Assembly (NCBI GenBank): GCA_023439045.1
Contig: JAEXOY010000036.1
Span: forward strand, 1 to 64,000
Reading direction: 5' to 3'
Length of the DNA stretch: 64,000 nucleotides
DNA from: Bacillota bacterium
GTDB taxonomy: Bacteria; Bacillota; Clostridia; Acetivibrionales; DSM-1351
Each line of letters begins with the position of its first letter. The first letter of the stretch is position 1. The notes beneath the pieces were generated by a model, which was given only the letters and a program-made list of their open reading frames with translations, searched no databases and was not told where the DNA came from. The position numbers and the translations under genes are program-made. This document shows positions 1 through 9,019 of this stretch, piece by piece.

Positions 1-2
1 GT

Positions 3-836
3 ACTTGCTATGTAACATTATATAATCCAATTACAAAAGAAACACGAACATACCACTCTAATTATGATTTACATCTAATTGAACAGGCATATATAGATGG
101 GTTTAAATATTTAACGCCACCAGAGAAGAAGGGGACGGAGAAAACTGATGAGGCAATTGAGAAAGCTCTCTTGTTGACTGGTTCATTTGAGGGTGGAGGG
201 TTTGTTAATGTCACTGGTAACTTTGATGGAGCAGGACTTTCAGTAGGTTTCTTTCAGTGGAACATAGGACAAGGAACACTGCAACCGATGTTAAAGGAGT
301 TTTTTGATGACAATCCAGAATTGGCTAAAAAGATATTCGGAAGTAATTACGAGAGTGTTGTTGATATGTTATCTTCTTCGAAGTCTAGTCAAATGGCATG
401 GGCTAGAGATATTAATAACGGTAAAAGGTTGGAGACAGAATGGTATAATCAATTTGTAACACTTTGCAAAACTACACAATTTGAACAGATTCAAAAAAAT
501 GCAATGCAAGAATATATTGACCAAGCATATAAAATTGCTAATGATTATAATCTAAAAACCGAAAGAGGATTGGCACTAGCTCTAGATATTTCTGTTCAAA
601 ATTGGGATGTTAATAATACCTCGAGATCAAACATAAAAAATAAAATTAAAAATGGTGCAAACGAGCAAGAAGTTCTTAAACTTTTAGCACAGGCAGCGGT
701 TGATAAAGCAAATTCAGATTTTAAAGCTGATGTGAAATTGAGAAAATTTACGATAGTAAATGGTACTGGGACTGTTCATGGTAAATATTATGATATTAAT
801 AAACAATATGCAATAACAGATGCAAAATATAGATAA
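3..836 (+). CDS. Lysozyme-like glycoside hydrolase domain protein, 3' part
   Basis: The frame is open from the first bases of the window, so the true start lies upstream; 277 residues are visible. From about residue 55 the segment with LTGSFEGGG, then NFDGAGLSVGFFQWN and GTLQP, resembles the lysozyme-fold/chitosanase-like domains found in clostridial peptidoglycan-active proteins. The Glu in GSFEGGG would be the likely catalytic acid. The first ~50 residues look like the tail of another domain plus a linker. It probably cleaves cell-wall or related glycans, but the substrate is not evident. A lipoprotein gene follows after 21 bases, suggesting co-transcription. The domain call rests on motif resemblance only. 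Confidence 0.55.
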   Translation, partial: TCYVTLYNPITKETRTYHSNYDLHLIEQAYIDGFKYLTPPEKKGTEKTDEAIEKALLLTGSFEGGGFVNVTGNFDGAGLSVGFFQWNIGQGTLQPMLKEFFDDNPELAKKIFGSNYESVVDMLSSSKSSQMAWARDINNGKRLETEWYNQFVTLCKTTQFEQIQKNAMQEYIDQAYKIANDYNLKTERGLALALDISVQNWDVNNTSRSNIKNKIKNGANEQEVLKLLAQAAVDKANSDFKADVKLRKFTIVNGTGTVHGKYYDINKQYAITDAKYR

Positions 837-857
837 AGTGAAAGAGGGGACGAAATA

Positions 858-1739
858 TTGAAAAAATTAAGTAGAATTATTGTTGTCATGTTTATACTAT
901 TTACTTTGTTATGTGCTTGTAGTTATAAAGAGCTTGAACAAATCAAAAAAGTGAGTGTTGCTGTTGAAACAAAATCTAGTAATTACAATATTAGTGATGC
1001 ATCAGCTTTAGAGAATAAGAGTTCAGCATCAGAATCAACATCAAATGGTGAATTGAACACTATTATTTCTTTGTTAAATGAATCCTTAAACGGTATTAAC
1101 AATAAGAATTTCACGCATGATGAAAGAATTGAAATGACAACAAGATTTTTAGAAAATCTTACAAAACTTCTTGAAACTAAAGAGAGCACTAAATTAGGTG
1201 ATGAGGATTTGCAAGAAGCTTTAGATTACAGTATAGTCTCTAAAACTAAAACCAAAGTTGTTGGTAAGTATAATGTAAGAATTGTAAGATTCGATGGTTT
1301 ACCTGATCTTTTTGGCACATTAGAAAGAAAGTGGACATTTATTCAGTGGTGGAATGATAAGGAGATACATTCACAAATCCTAATTAATAGAGGAGCCGAG
1401 GTAGTAGATGATTTCGTAGTTACTAATATTAAGAGTTTGCCAACAATTATTTTAACAGGATATCTTACAATGTATAAGCCATTTCCAGTATTTTTGTCTA
1501 CTTGGCAACTTAATGACAACAAATGGGGTAAAATAAATGTATTTAGTAAGAATATCACAAAAAACAATATTTGGAGACTAAGTGTAGCAGATAACAGGCT
1601 TTCAATTAAGAACATAGGTAATGAGGAAATTACTGTGGAGGTTAACCAGAAGGAGAATGGATTTTTAGTCTATAGTGAACAAAACCATAAGGAGAAAATA
1701 GAGTTAAAACTTGAGAATGAACAAATAATGTTCAAGTAG
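858..1739 (+). CDS. Predicted lipoprotein of unknown function
   Basis: A 293-residue protein starting at TTG, preceded by AAGAGGGGA about 8 bases upstream. The N-terminus has two lysines, a hydrophobic stretch, and a lipobox L-C-A-C with Cys21, so it should be exported and lipid-anchored on the outer face of the membrane. Residues ~25-70 are Ser/Asn-rich and probably a linker. The rest has no motif I recognise; the Trp-rich part (KWTFIQWWN, FLSTWQLNDNKWG) suggests a beta-rich extracellular domain. It follows the lysozyme-like gene closely and may belong to the same cell-wall or accessory unit. Confidence 0.7.
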   Translation: MKKLSRIIVVMFILFTLLCACSYKELEQIKKVSVAVETKSSNYNISDASALENKSSASESTSNGELNTIISLLNESLNGINNKNFTHDERIEMTTRFLENLTKLLETKESTKLGDEDLQEALDYSIVSKTKTKVVGKYNVRIVRFDGLPDLFGTLERKWTFIQWWNDKEIHSQILINRGAEVVDDFVVTNIKSLPTIILTGYLTMYKPFPVFLSTWQLNDNKWGKINVFSKNITKNNIWRLSVADNRLSIKNIGNEEITVEVNQKENGFLVYSEQNHKEKIELKLENEQIMFK

Positions 1740-2261
1740 ACATTTGTACAACTGCACTGCAAAACGTTTAATTTAACTGTTATATACTTGTTGTGAATTG
1801 AGGGGGCTATGAATGCAACTAACTCTAAAGAATTATACAAGTGTTATTAGGTTTCTCGACCACCCAACTGACAGATAAATAGTAAATGTGACCACCTAAC
1901 TAAAACAATTACCCCCAGCACTGCCAGTGGTTGTGCTTAAGCGCGGGTCTCTTGCGACCACGTTCCTTTATCCTGGTGTGTCCAGCTAAGCTGAACTTTT
2001 CTAGTTGGTGAAAGTCCAACCACGGTAATTGCCAAAAAGCCGTGTAGAGGTGACGACATGTACCTAAAGTAACGTTGGGAACTGGAGAGACACTACTTAA
2101 ACAGCAAACGCTGTAAAGAGCAAACTTATAAGTTCAAAAGATAAAGAGTTTTTTCCAATAGGTAAATATTTCATAGAAAAATGTAGCAATGGGGAAATAT
2201 TCAAATCGTCTAGAATATGTTATAATGACTGATATCATGACAAACTTGTAAAGGTGAGATT
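1740..2261. other. 522-base non-coding stretch with intron-like remnant
   Basis: No coding region can be supported here. Two near-copies of GACCACC(C/T)AACT lie at about 1859-1900. From about 1930 there is a structured GC-richer segment, described separately as a group II intron-like remnant. A TATAAT at 2221-2226, about 35 bases upstream of the next gene, may be a -10 box; no convincing -35 box accompanies it. Confidence 0.5.
1930..2130 (+). mobile_element. 5' fragment of a group II intron-like RNA (domain I)
   Basis: The segment is richer in G and C than its surroundings and shows landmarks of bacterial group II intron domain I. A GTGC-type 5' boundary lies near 1933. A stem GTTGG-TGAAAGT-CCAAC sits at about 2004-2020, like the GGGTGAGAGTCCC element of known introns. 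A GAGGTGACGACATGTA segment at about 2047-2062 resembles the conserved internal loops. No intron-encoded reverse transcriptase, domain V or 3' end is seen, so it is truncated. This is recognition by eye of RNA motifs; a covariance-model search would decide. Confidence 0.55.
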
Positions 2262-3485
2262 TTGAGTATAAATCCTGTAAATATAATATTGTTGTTACCG
2301 GTTATTATTATTTTGGTAACATCATTTTTTACCCCTTTTACAATGGATAGGATTGAGAAGGGCGTATATAGAATTTTTAATAATATAGAGTTTATTTTTG
2401 CACTAATTGTTGCATTATATCTGACCAAAGGAATCTTCTTTGACAGAAGCAATGCTTTTTTCCAATATGTATATGATATCTTGCCCGCTACAATAAAATC
2501 GAGTTTAGCAGTAAACAATGTCTATACTTATCTTTGCGCTGCATTCATAATACTGTTGCTGGTTGTGATGCTATTTCGGCTCATTACCTACCCGATATAC
2601 TCAAGATGGCTAGATAATTGGGCTCGTGGCATTTACCGTGTTATGGGGAAACTGTCACGGTATACTAAAAGAGTCATATCCCTTATTTGCAGTATCCCTG
2701 GAGCATTGGTGGCATTAATATGTATTAGCTTTATACTATATTTTGTAAACTACTATTTTACTATTCCCGGATTCTCTAAATGGACGAATGATTCGGTAGT
2801 ATTAAATCGTGTATATGATACTGCGCTTAAACCAGTAATTAACGCGGATATCGTTAAAAAGCTGCCAGTAATAATAAATGATAGGTTTAGAAATGGTGAA
2901 ACTGGTAGTAGTGGCGTAAACCCAGAGCTAGCTGATAATATACGGAATACCCTTGATAAATACAATATAAAGGTCATTCAATACTTCAATGGTGTTACTT
3001 TAGATGAAGCAATTGCCACTACTCCTGAAATTGATAGCTTTGCAAGGGAACTTGTTGAGGGTGAGACAGATGATTATAAAAAGGCAAAGATAATTTATAA
3101 ATGGATAGCATCAAACATAGACTATGACTACCAGAAGGCAAAGGAAATTGTAAATAGGGCGAGCGAAACTGAATCGGGATCAATTATTTGTTACCAGACT
3201 AGAAAAGGAATCTGCTTTGACTATTCAAGTCTATATGTTACAATGTGCAAGGCTGTCGGGGTAAAGGTCAGATTAATAACAGGACTGGGCTATAGCGGCC
3301 TTACCTGGGGTGACCATTCATGGAATCAGATATACAGCAGTAACGATAATAGATGGGTAAATGTTGATTGTACTTTTGGTGTAACAATGAACAATTTTGA
3401 CAACGCTAACTTCAATTTAGATCATAAAGATGCCCAGATTCAAGGTGAGTGGGCTTCAAGCCCCCTAACTAATGCGGAGAATTAG
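2262..3485 (+). CDS. Membrane-anchored transglutaminase-like cysteine protease
   Basis: A 407-residue protein starting at TTG with an AAAGGTGAG site just upstream. Hydrophobic segments at about residues 5-25, 42-62, 90-112 and 145-170 form an N-terminal membrane domain somewhat like CvpA proteins. An extracellular region follows and ends in a transglutaminase-like core. The catalytic triad is visible as Cys318 (KGICFDYSS), His352 (GDHSWNQ) and Asp369 (NVDCTFG). Proteins of this superfamily act as proteases or peptide cross-linkers. The location suggests action on surface proteins or cell-wall peptides, but no substrate can be named. Confidence 0.8.
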   Translation: MSINPVNIILLLPVIIILVTSFFTPFTMDRIEKGVYRIFNNIEFIFALIVALYLTKGIFFDRSNAFFQYVYDILPATIKSSLAVNNVYTYLCAAFIILLLVVMLFRLITYPIYSRWLDNWARGIYRVMGKLSRYTKRVISLICSIPGALVALICISFILYFVNYYFTIPGFSKWTNDSVVLNRVYDTALKPVINADIVKKLPVIINDRFRNGETGSSGVNPELADNIRNTLDKYNIKVIQYFNGVTLDEAIATTPEIDSFARELVEGETDDYKKAKIIYKWIASNIDYDYQKAKEIVNRASETESGSIICYQTRKGICFDYSSLYVTMCKAVGVKVRLITGLGYSGLTWGDHSWNQIYSSNDNRWVNVDCTFGVTMNNFDNANFNLDHKDAQIQGEWASSPLTNAEN

Positions 3486-3539
3486 GCAGACCAGTAATTT
3501 AAATTGTTATTGTAAAGCGTTATAATCATGATAGCTATA

Positions 3540-3650
3540 AATCAAGTACAATACTTTAATAGTTACAGCTTCTTTATTAAGTACAGCACTTTAATGAATT
3601 CAACGCCTTAATAAGTAGTACTTTTACTAAGTAAGATGCTTTTGCATTAG
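3540..3650. repeat. Degenerate direct repeats containing AAGTACARxACTTTAAT
   Basis: Two near-copies of AAGTACARxACTTTAAT lie at about 3543 and 3580, with a further decayed copy (AAGTAGTACTTTTA) near 3615. The repeats are AT-rich, non-coding, and lie between convergent genes. They are one of many locus-specific short repeat arrays in this window. Confidence 0.4.
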
Positions 3651-3655
3651 TTTAG

Positions 3656-3997
3656 CTATGATAATACTTTTTTGGTCAATGGACTATTAATATATTGAAT
3701 ATTTTCAAAGGTATAATTCTCGTATTCGTGTGCATGAGGCTTGTCATTGCAATCAGAAAGTCTTGATAAATCTGTTTTGCCGCACATTTTATGCTTATGG
3801 CCATTTTGAGTTTTTTTAGGGAAACCGGTAAAGCCGTAGTAGCTATGCAAGTGACCATTATAAGAGGTTGTACCACTATAAAAATGGAAATGCATAATAC
3901 CTATTCCGATCATATAATCTGTATGACCAAAGAGCTTATGGTTTTGCTGTGTCTTTTCATTTGTATGAAAACTATAAAAGTGATAGTGATTATGCAT
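3656..3997 (-). CDS. YmaF family His-rich protein
   Basis: A 113-residue protein with a near-perfect AAGGAGG site 7 bases before its ATG. It contains repeated His-aromatic motifs (HNHYHFYSFHT, GIMHFHFYSGTT, GHLHSYYGFTG, GHKHKMCGKT, KPHAHEY), the spaced signature of the YmaF family. Such repeats could bind metal ions, but the function of the family is unknown to me. It is encoded alone and convergently with the upstream transglutaminase gene. The strong ribosome binding site and intact repeat pattern argue that it is real, in preference to the long frame on the opposite strand. Confidence 0.75.
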   Translation of the reverse strand: MHNHYHFYSFHTNEKTQQNHKLFGHTDYMIGIGIMHFHFYSGTTSYNGHLHSYYGFTGFPKKTQNGHKHKMCGKTDLSRLSDCNDKPHAHEYENYTFENIQYINSPLTKKVLS

Positions 3998-4114
3998 AGC
4001 ATGCCTCCTTGCTATTATTGGTTTTTAAGTGTAGAATTGTCTCTTAAGTAGCATTTGGTCAAATTGAAACTTTTATTTATGAAAATTTATGGAAAAAAGT
4101 TGTGAGGACTTTAT

Positions 4115-4936
4115 ATGTCAAGAATTTTTAAATCAATATTATGGGTATTAATATACTCCGCCATATACTTTATTATAAGTATAGTTGTGGGCATAATTGC
4201 AAGCATTTTTATTTTTGTATTTTATGCTATTTCATATGGCGTAGCAGCAACTGATGTATCGACAATTGAGAAAGTAATGTACTCCTACATGGGACTATTA
4301 CAGTTTATTTCTTATCTAATAATAATGGGATTAATTTCTATTATCATTTATGTTAGGACAAAAAGAATGGGGGAGAGTCTTTGGATTCGTAAACCAAAGA
4401 AAAACATTGTTTTACCAGTTATTTTTTGTGCAATTTCAGCCTCCTTTATAGTACCAGTGGTGCTACATTGGCTTACTGTTATATTTCCGATGGATGGGTT
4501 GATGCAGCAGTACTCGCAGTTGATGGAAGACATGGATTTTGGTAATCCTTTTATAAACATGCTCCTAATAGCAGTATTTGCTCCTATATTTGAAGAATTC
4601 TTTTTCAGGGGTGCTATATACAGAGAACTGCGTTCATCGACACCTATATGGGTTGCGATAGTACTGCAGGCATTAATTTTTGGTATTTTTCACATGAACG
4701 TGGTACAGGGTTTATATGCCTTTGGGCTTGGTATAATTTTGGGGCTTGTGTATGAATGGTCACGTTCATTATGGGTACCTATTATATTCCACGCTGTTTT
4801 TAATGCAATTGGCACTAGCGCAGATTATATACCAATATTCAACAATGATATCGTGGTTTATATTCTAGCAGGATTAAGCGTTATTGTAATGGTATTTACA
4901 CTCAAATCAACAAGAAAATATCGTAGGCTTGGGTAA
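4115..4936 (+). CDS. CPBP family intramembrane metalloprotease
   Basis: A 273-residue polytopic membrane protein with about seven hydrophobic segments. The CPBP/CAAX-protease (Abi) motifs are present in order: E160-E161 with R165 in FEEFFFRG, H193 in FGIFHMN, and H226 in FHAVFNAIG. These residues form the active site in the family, related to eukaryotic Rce1. Bacterial members process peptides or confer self-immunity to bacteriocins; no bacteriocin genes are visible nearby, so the substrate is unknown. The ATG start follows GTGAGGA. Confidence 0.88.
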   Translation: MSRIFKSILWVLIYSAIYFIISIVVGIIASIFIFVFYAISYGVAATDVSTIEKVMYSYMGLLQFISYLIIMGLISIIIYVRTKRMGESLWIRKPKKNIVLPVIFCAISASFIVPVVLHWLTVIFPMDGLMQQYSQLMEDMDFGNPFINMLLIAVFAPIFEEFFFRGAIYRELRSSTPIWVAIVLQALIFGIFHMNVVQGLYAFGLGIILGLVYEWSRSLWVPIIFHAVFNAIGTSADYIPIFNNDIVVYILAGLSVIVMVFTLKSTRKYRRLG

Positions 4937-5002
4937 AAATGGTGACATATGGACAATAAAATGATATTATTATAAAAAGTGTACATTTCGGGGGTGGTCA
5001 TT

Positions 5003-5803
5003 ATGAAGATTTCGTTTTCTACACTTGGGTGTCCAGGTTGGAGTTATGAGGATATTTTATCTACTGCCAAGGACCTTGGGTTTAATGGTATTGAAATTAG
5101 AGGTATAGGGAATGAATTGTATGCACCAAAAGTAAAGCAGTTTTCTCCTGAACATATTGAAGCTACAAAGGAAAAGCTTGCAAAAATGTCAATCCAGATT
5201 CCGTGCCTTACTTCTGCATGCTATTTGTTTGATGAGCAAAATATCGACAAGCAGATGAAAGAAGGAATGGATTATGTCGAGCTTGCTTCAAAGTTAGGGA
5301 GTCCATACATAAGAGTGTTGGGGGATGCTCAGCCCCATGCTGGCAAGGTTAATATAGATTTTGTTATTGAAAATCTAAAGAAATTAGCCGCTTTTGCAGA
5401 GCAAAAGAATGTAAAGCTTCTGATAGAAACAAATGGTTTTTTTGCAGATTCACGTGTTATGAAGAACTTGCTTGATGCTGTTGACAGCAAAGCGGTAGCT
5501 GTTTTGTGGGATGTTCATCATCCATTTAGATTCTTTAATGAAAAGGTTGAAGATACCTATGAGCTTCTAAAAGATTACATTGAGTATGTTCATGTAAAGG
5601 ATTCGGTAGTTATTGATGGCAATATAAAGTATAAGATGATGGGCTATGGGGACGTTCCTGTCAAGAAGGCTATTACTATACTAAAGGAAAATGGATACAA
5701 GGGATACATTTCTTTAGAATGGGTTAAGCGTTGGTGCCTTGACCTTGAAGAGCCTGGAATAGTTTTTGCCCATTATGCAGGTTATATGAAGAACTTAATA
5801 TAA
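5003..5803 (+). CDS. Sugar phosphate isomerase/epimerase-like TIM-barrel protein
   Basis: The start is placed at the ATG at 5003, behind GGGGGTGG, giving 266 residues; an in-frame GTG at 4979 has no suitable ribosome binding site. The protein is a xylose-isomerase-like (AP-endonuclease 2 superfamily) TIM barrel. Metal-site segments typical of the family are visible: LIETNGFF (about residue 143), LWDVHHPF, EYVHVKD and YISLEWVKRW near the end. Members isomerise or epimerise sugars, inositols or hydroxypyruvate; the true substrate cannot be read from the sequence. A small hairpin follows the gene. Confidence 0.8.
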   Translation: MKISFSTLGCPGWSYEDILSTAKDLGFNGIEIRGIGNELYAPKVKQFSPEHIEATKEKLAKMSIQIPCLTSACYLFDEQNIDKQMKEGMDYVELASKLGSPYIRVLGDAQPHAGKVNIDFVIENLKKLAAFAEQKNVKLLIETNGFFADSRVMKNLLDAVDSKAVAVLWDVHHPFRFFNEKVEDTYELLKDYIEYVHVKDSVVIDGNIKYKMMGYGDVPVKKAITILKENGYKGYISLEWVKRWCLDLEEPGIVFAHYAGYMKNLI

Positions 5804-5823
5804 TTTAGAAATTTAATCTTTTA

Positions 5824-5854
5824 AGGGCGGTCAATATGGCTGCCCTGTATTTAT
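5824..5854 (+). terminator. Weak rho-independent terminator
   Basis: A 9-bp stem (AAGGGCGGTC-type arm with GGCTGCCCT) closes a five-base AATAT loop and is followed by GTATTTATTT. It lies just after the sugar-isomerase-like gene. The T tract is interrupted, so efficiency is uncertain. Confidence 0.5.
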
Positions 5855-5981
5855 TTGAAATTATTGTAAAACATAAATACTATATGTTCAATTCGAGAAC
5901 TTAATTGAAATTGTGATAGTGTAAAGTGAGTTATGATAAAACAGAGTAAGTTGATTTTGGGAGTATATCGGAGGAATTATT

Positions 5982-7307
5982 ATGAGAATGTACGATATAA
6001 TTGAAAAGAAACGAGACGGTTATGAACTCTCAGATCAGGAGATTTCATTTTTTATTAAGGAGTATACAGCTGGTAAAATCCCCGATTATCAAGCGGCAGC
6101 ACTACTTATGGCAATCTACCTAAAAGGCATGAATGAAGATGAGACAGCTAGCCTTACCAATTTTATGGCACATTCGGGAGATACGATAGACTTATCAGTA
6201 ATACCTGGTGTTAAAGTTGATAAACACAGTACAGGGGGAGTGGGCGACAAAACAAGCCTTATATTAGGACCAATAGTAGCTGCCTGTGGAATTCCCGTTG
6301 CAAAAATGTCTGGGCGAGGGCTTGGTCACACTGGGGGTACTATTGATAAATTAGAATCAATACCAGGCTTTAATACAGCAATATCAAGAGAAGCCTTTAT
6401 AGATAACGTTAAACAAATAGGGATTTCTATTGCGGGACAAACGGGTAATTTGGCGCCTGCTGACAAGAAGCTGTATGCACTTAGAGATGTTACTGCTACG
6501 GTTAGCAACATTTCATTGATTTCGAGCAGCATAATGAGTAAAAAGCTTGCATCGGGTGCAGACAGGATTGTTTTAGATGTCAAAACGGGCAGCGGTGCAT
6601 TTATGAAGAGTCTTGAAGACTCTATAGAGTTGGCTTGTGAAATGGTCACAATCGGTAGAAATACCGGCAGACATACGGTTGCAGTAGTTACCGATATGGA
6701 TATTCCTTTAGGTAATGGCATCGGCAATTCAATAGAGATTATTGAAGCTATTGAAACCTTAAAGGGTAAGGGGCCTTCGGACTTACAACAGGTTTCCTTT
6801 TACTTAGCTGCTAGAATGCTAGAGCTTTCCGGTTATGCAGAGTTCGATAAGTGCCTTTCAACTGTAGAAGAAACGGTTAAAAGTGGAAAAGCGTTGGACA
6901 AATTATCTCAGCTCATCGAAAAACAGGGGGGAGATAAGCGTGTAATAGAGGATTATTCTCTGTTCCCACAGTCAAAATATACATTTGAATATAAAGCAAA
7001 GGTGTCAGGATATTTTGAGGCAATGAAGACAGATAGTATAGGTATAGCTTCACTTGTGCTAGGAGCTGGCCGAGAAACAAAGGAAAGCAGTATTGATTAT
7101 TCTGCCGGAATAATACTGCATAAAAAGACTGGTGAAAAGGTTTCTGCGGGTGAAACGGTAGCAACGCTTTATACCAATTTACAGGATAAATTATCTGAGT
7201 CAGCAGAGATTCTGGATAGAGCAATTACCATATCTAATGATAAACCTGTCCAAAAGCCTTTAGTGCTCGCGTTTGTTGACAAGGATTGTAATGTGCAGAG
7301 GTTTTAA
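5982..7307 (+). CDS. pdp: Pyrimidine-nucleoside phosphorylase
   Basis: A 441-residue protein, normal length for the family, with ATG behind GGAGGAA. It splits uridine, deoxyuridine and thymidine with phosphate into base and (deoxy)ribose 1-phosphate in the cytoplasm. The N-terminal alpha domain and the phosphate-binding KHSTGGVGDKTSL (about residues 80-92) are intact. So are the GRGLGHTGGTIDKLE signature (about 112-126) and the nucleoside-binding KLASGADRIVLDVKTGSGAF. The C-terminal domain is complete. Pyrimidine- versus thymidine-specific activity is inferred from the Firmicute-type sequence. No other nucleoside-salvage gene is adjacent. Confidence 0.93.
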   Translation: MRMYDIIEKKRDGYELSDQEISFFIKEYTAGKIPDYQAAALLMAIYLKGMNEDETASLTNFMAHSGDTIDLSVIPGVKVDKHSTGGVGDKTSLILGPIVAACGIPVAKMSGRGLGHTGGTIDKLESIPGFNTAISREAFIDNVKQIGISIAGQTGNLAPADKKLYALRDVTATVSNISLISSSIMSKKLASGADRIVLDVKTGSGAFMKSLEDSIELACEMVTIGRNTGRHTVAVVTDMDIPLGNGIGNSIEIIEAIETLKGKGPSDLQQVSFYLAARMLELSGYAEFDKCLSTVEETVKSGKALDKLSQLIEKQGGDKRVIEDYSLFPQSKYTFEYKAKVSGYFEAMKTDSIGIASLVLGAGRETKESSIDYSAGIILHKKTGEKVSAGETVATLYTNLQDKLSESAEILDRAITISNDKPVQKPLVLAFVDKDCNVQRF

Positions 7308-7515
7308 ATATATTTGAGAAAGGTGTTTAATTACGGAAATGACATTTGATTACGCTTCATATAATGTGCAAAGGCTTTGACAACACAAAACTGTAAGAGA
7401 TGAAATTATATATGGGTTAACAAAATATTTGCTAAATAACAGAATATACGATAGATATTTTGCATAGAAATTTACTAGGACAGATTGTTTTTTATAATAA
7501 TTGGAGGGAAACCTG

Positions 7516-8742
7516 GTGAAAAACAGAGGCAAAATATCTATTTTTCTTATAGTAACCATACTTTTATCAGTTTTGACCTGTACAGCATATGCAGATTCAA
7601 ATGAGCAGGCAATTGAGGCTTCTGCAAAATATGATGTAGCAACAATCGACAAACTGGTAAGCAAAACAAATGTTATGGATTTAAAAGCAAAGTCGGCAGT
7701 GTTAATTGATGCTGCTTCAGGTAAAATACTTTTGGAGAAAAACAGCCATGAAAAGCTTGCAATTGCAAGTGTTACCAAGATTATGTCTATGTTATTAATC
7801 ATGGAAGCTATTGATTCTGGTAGACTATCCTTTGATGATAGAGTTTCGGTTTCGGAATATGCGGCTGGAATGGGAGGTTCACAGGCGTATTTAAAGCCGG
7901 GTGAAGAATTCTCTGTTACAGAGATGCTTAAAGCATTAGCCATTCACTCTTCGAATGATGTAACGGTTTCAATGGCAGAAAAGGTTAGCGGTAGTGAAGA
8001 AACCTTTGTAGCAGATATGAATCAAAAGGCAGCGGAGCTTGGAATGAATGATACAAAATTTCTTGATTGTACCGGCTTGAATGATGATGGATATTCTTCT
8101 GCACATGATGTTGCATTAATGTCTAGAGAGCTGCTTACAAAGCATCCCAAAATTGTTGAGTTTACAGGTAAATACCATGATACCTTCAGAAATGGCACCT
8201 TTTCATTAGACAATACAAATAAGCTGGTTCGTTTCTATCAAAATGCAGATGGCTTAAAAACAGGGTTTACAAATAAGGCAGGCTTTAATCTTTCAGCAAC
8301 GGCTAATAGAAATGGTCTGAGACTTATCTCAGTAGTGCTTGGAGAACCGGATTCAAATACAAGATTTGCTGAGTCCAGAAAGCTTTTGGATTTTGGATTT
8401 GCTAATTTTGAGGTAATAAAAATGGATCAAAAGGGCAATCTCGTTGGAAACATTGAGGTCAAAAAAGGTATGCAGCTTAGAGTAGGAGCAATGTATGGTG
8501 CTGACACCAGCGTTTTGGTCACAAAAGGTGAAAAAGGAAAAATTGAGCGCGAGATTGCTCTTTCCCCGGGGCTAGAAGCACCAATAACAATGAATCAAAA
8601 GGTCGGAGAGGTCATATATAAGCTAGATGGTACAGAGATTGGAAGATATGAGCTTGTAGCAAGTCAGGACGTAAAAAAGGTATCCTTTCTAAGCCTATTT
8701 AACAGAATGCTTGTAAAGTGGTTCAGCGTGAACAGAAAGTAA
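7516..8742 (+). CDS. D-alanyl-D-alanine carboxypeptidase (DacF/PBP5-like)
   Basis: The start is a GTG eight bases after GGAGGG; the TTG at 7501 precedes that site and is unlikely. A signal peptide (residues ~1-26, ending TAYA) exports the 408-residue protein. The penicillin-binding motifs are S85-x-x-K88 (IASVTKIMS), S145-S-N147 and K248-T-G250, so it should remove the terminal D-Ala from peptidoglycan stem peptides. The C-terminal ~100 residues form the PBP5-type beta domain and end in a short amphipathic tail (LSLFNRMLVKWFSVNRK) that likely anchors it to the membrane. Whether it is the sporulation-specific DacF or a vegetative DacA-type enzyme cannot be told. Confidence 0.93.
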   Translation: MKNRGKISIFLIVTILLSVLTCTAYADSNEQAIEASAKYDVATIDKLVSKTNVMDLKAKSAVLIDAASGKILLEKNSHEKLAIASVTKIMSMLLIMEAIDSGRLSFDDRVSVSEYAAGMGGSQAYLKPGEEFSVTEMLKALAIHSSNDVTVSMAEKVSGSEETFVADMNQKAAELGMNDTKFLDCTGLNDDGYSSAHDVALMSRELLTKHPKIVEFTGKYHDTFRNGTFSLDNTNKLVRFYQNADGLKTGFTNKAGFNLSATANRNGLRLISVVLGEPDSNTRFAESRKLLDFGFANFEVIKMDQKGNLVGNIEVKKGMQLRVGAMYGADTSVLVTKGEKGKIEREIALSPGLEAPITMNQKVGEVIYKLDGTEIGRYELVASQDVKKVSFLSLFNRMLVKWFSVNRK

Positions 8743-8784
8743 GGTTTATTCTTAACTAGATCAATAGCTAGTATGATAGAATAA

Positions 8785-8826
8785 AAAAGCTTCTATACAA
8801 TAGTATTACTATTATGTAGAAGCTTT
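8785..8826 (-). terminator. Bidirectional terminator hairpin, best on the minus strand
   Basis: A stem built on AAAGCTTCTA/TAGAAGCTTT lies between the convergent carboxypeptidase and site-2 protease genes. Read on the minus strand it ends in GCTTTTTT, a good U tract; on the plus strand the tail is poorer. Its first 19 minus-strand bases are identical to the hairpin at 14578. Confidence 0.7.
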
Positions 8827-8840
8827 AAATTTGTATCTAG

Positions 8841-8972
8841 CCATTGTTTCAAGCATATTGATAAAGTGCCAAACAAAATTCTTTTATAGTTAGTAAGGAA
8901 TTGTATCAATCATATTCATAAAGTACAAACTAAAATTCCTTTATAATTACCTAGCAATTGTTTCAATACCAA
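8841..8972. repeat. 57-bp tandem repeat, about 2.3 copies
   Basis: Units begin near 8841, 8898 and 8955 with (C/G)xATTGTxTCAA, then CATATTxATAAAGT, AAAATTC and TTTATA at matching offsets. The third copy is partial. The array is non-coding and sits just downstream of the site-2 protease gene. Confidence 0.65.
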
Positions 8973-9019
8973 TTCTATAGGATTGAGTTACAGTGTATTT
9001 TCCAATCATAATATATAGT

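Noticed and set aside
1930..2130. Riboswitch or other leader RNA for the transglutaminase gene
   Set aside because: The motifs fit group II intron domain I better, and there is no terminator or sequestered ribosome binding site next to the downstream start.
3791..4051. Plus-strand 86-residue ORF
   Set aside because: It lies opposite the YmaF-type gene, which has clear repeat motifs and a perfect Shine-Dalgarno site; the plus-strand frame has neither.
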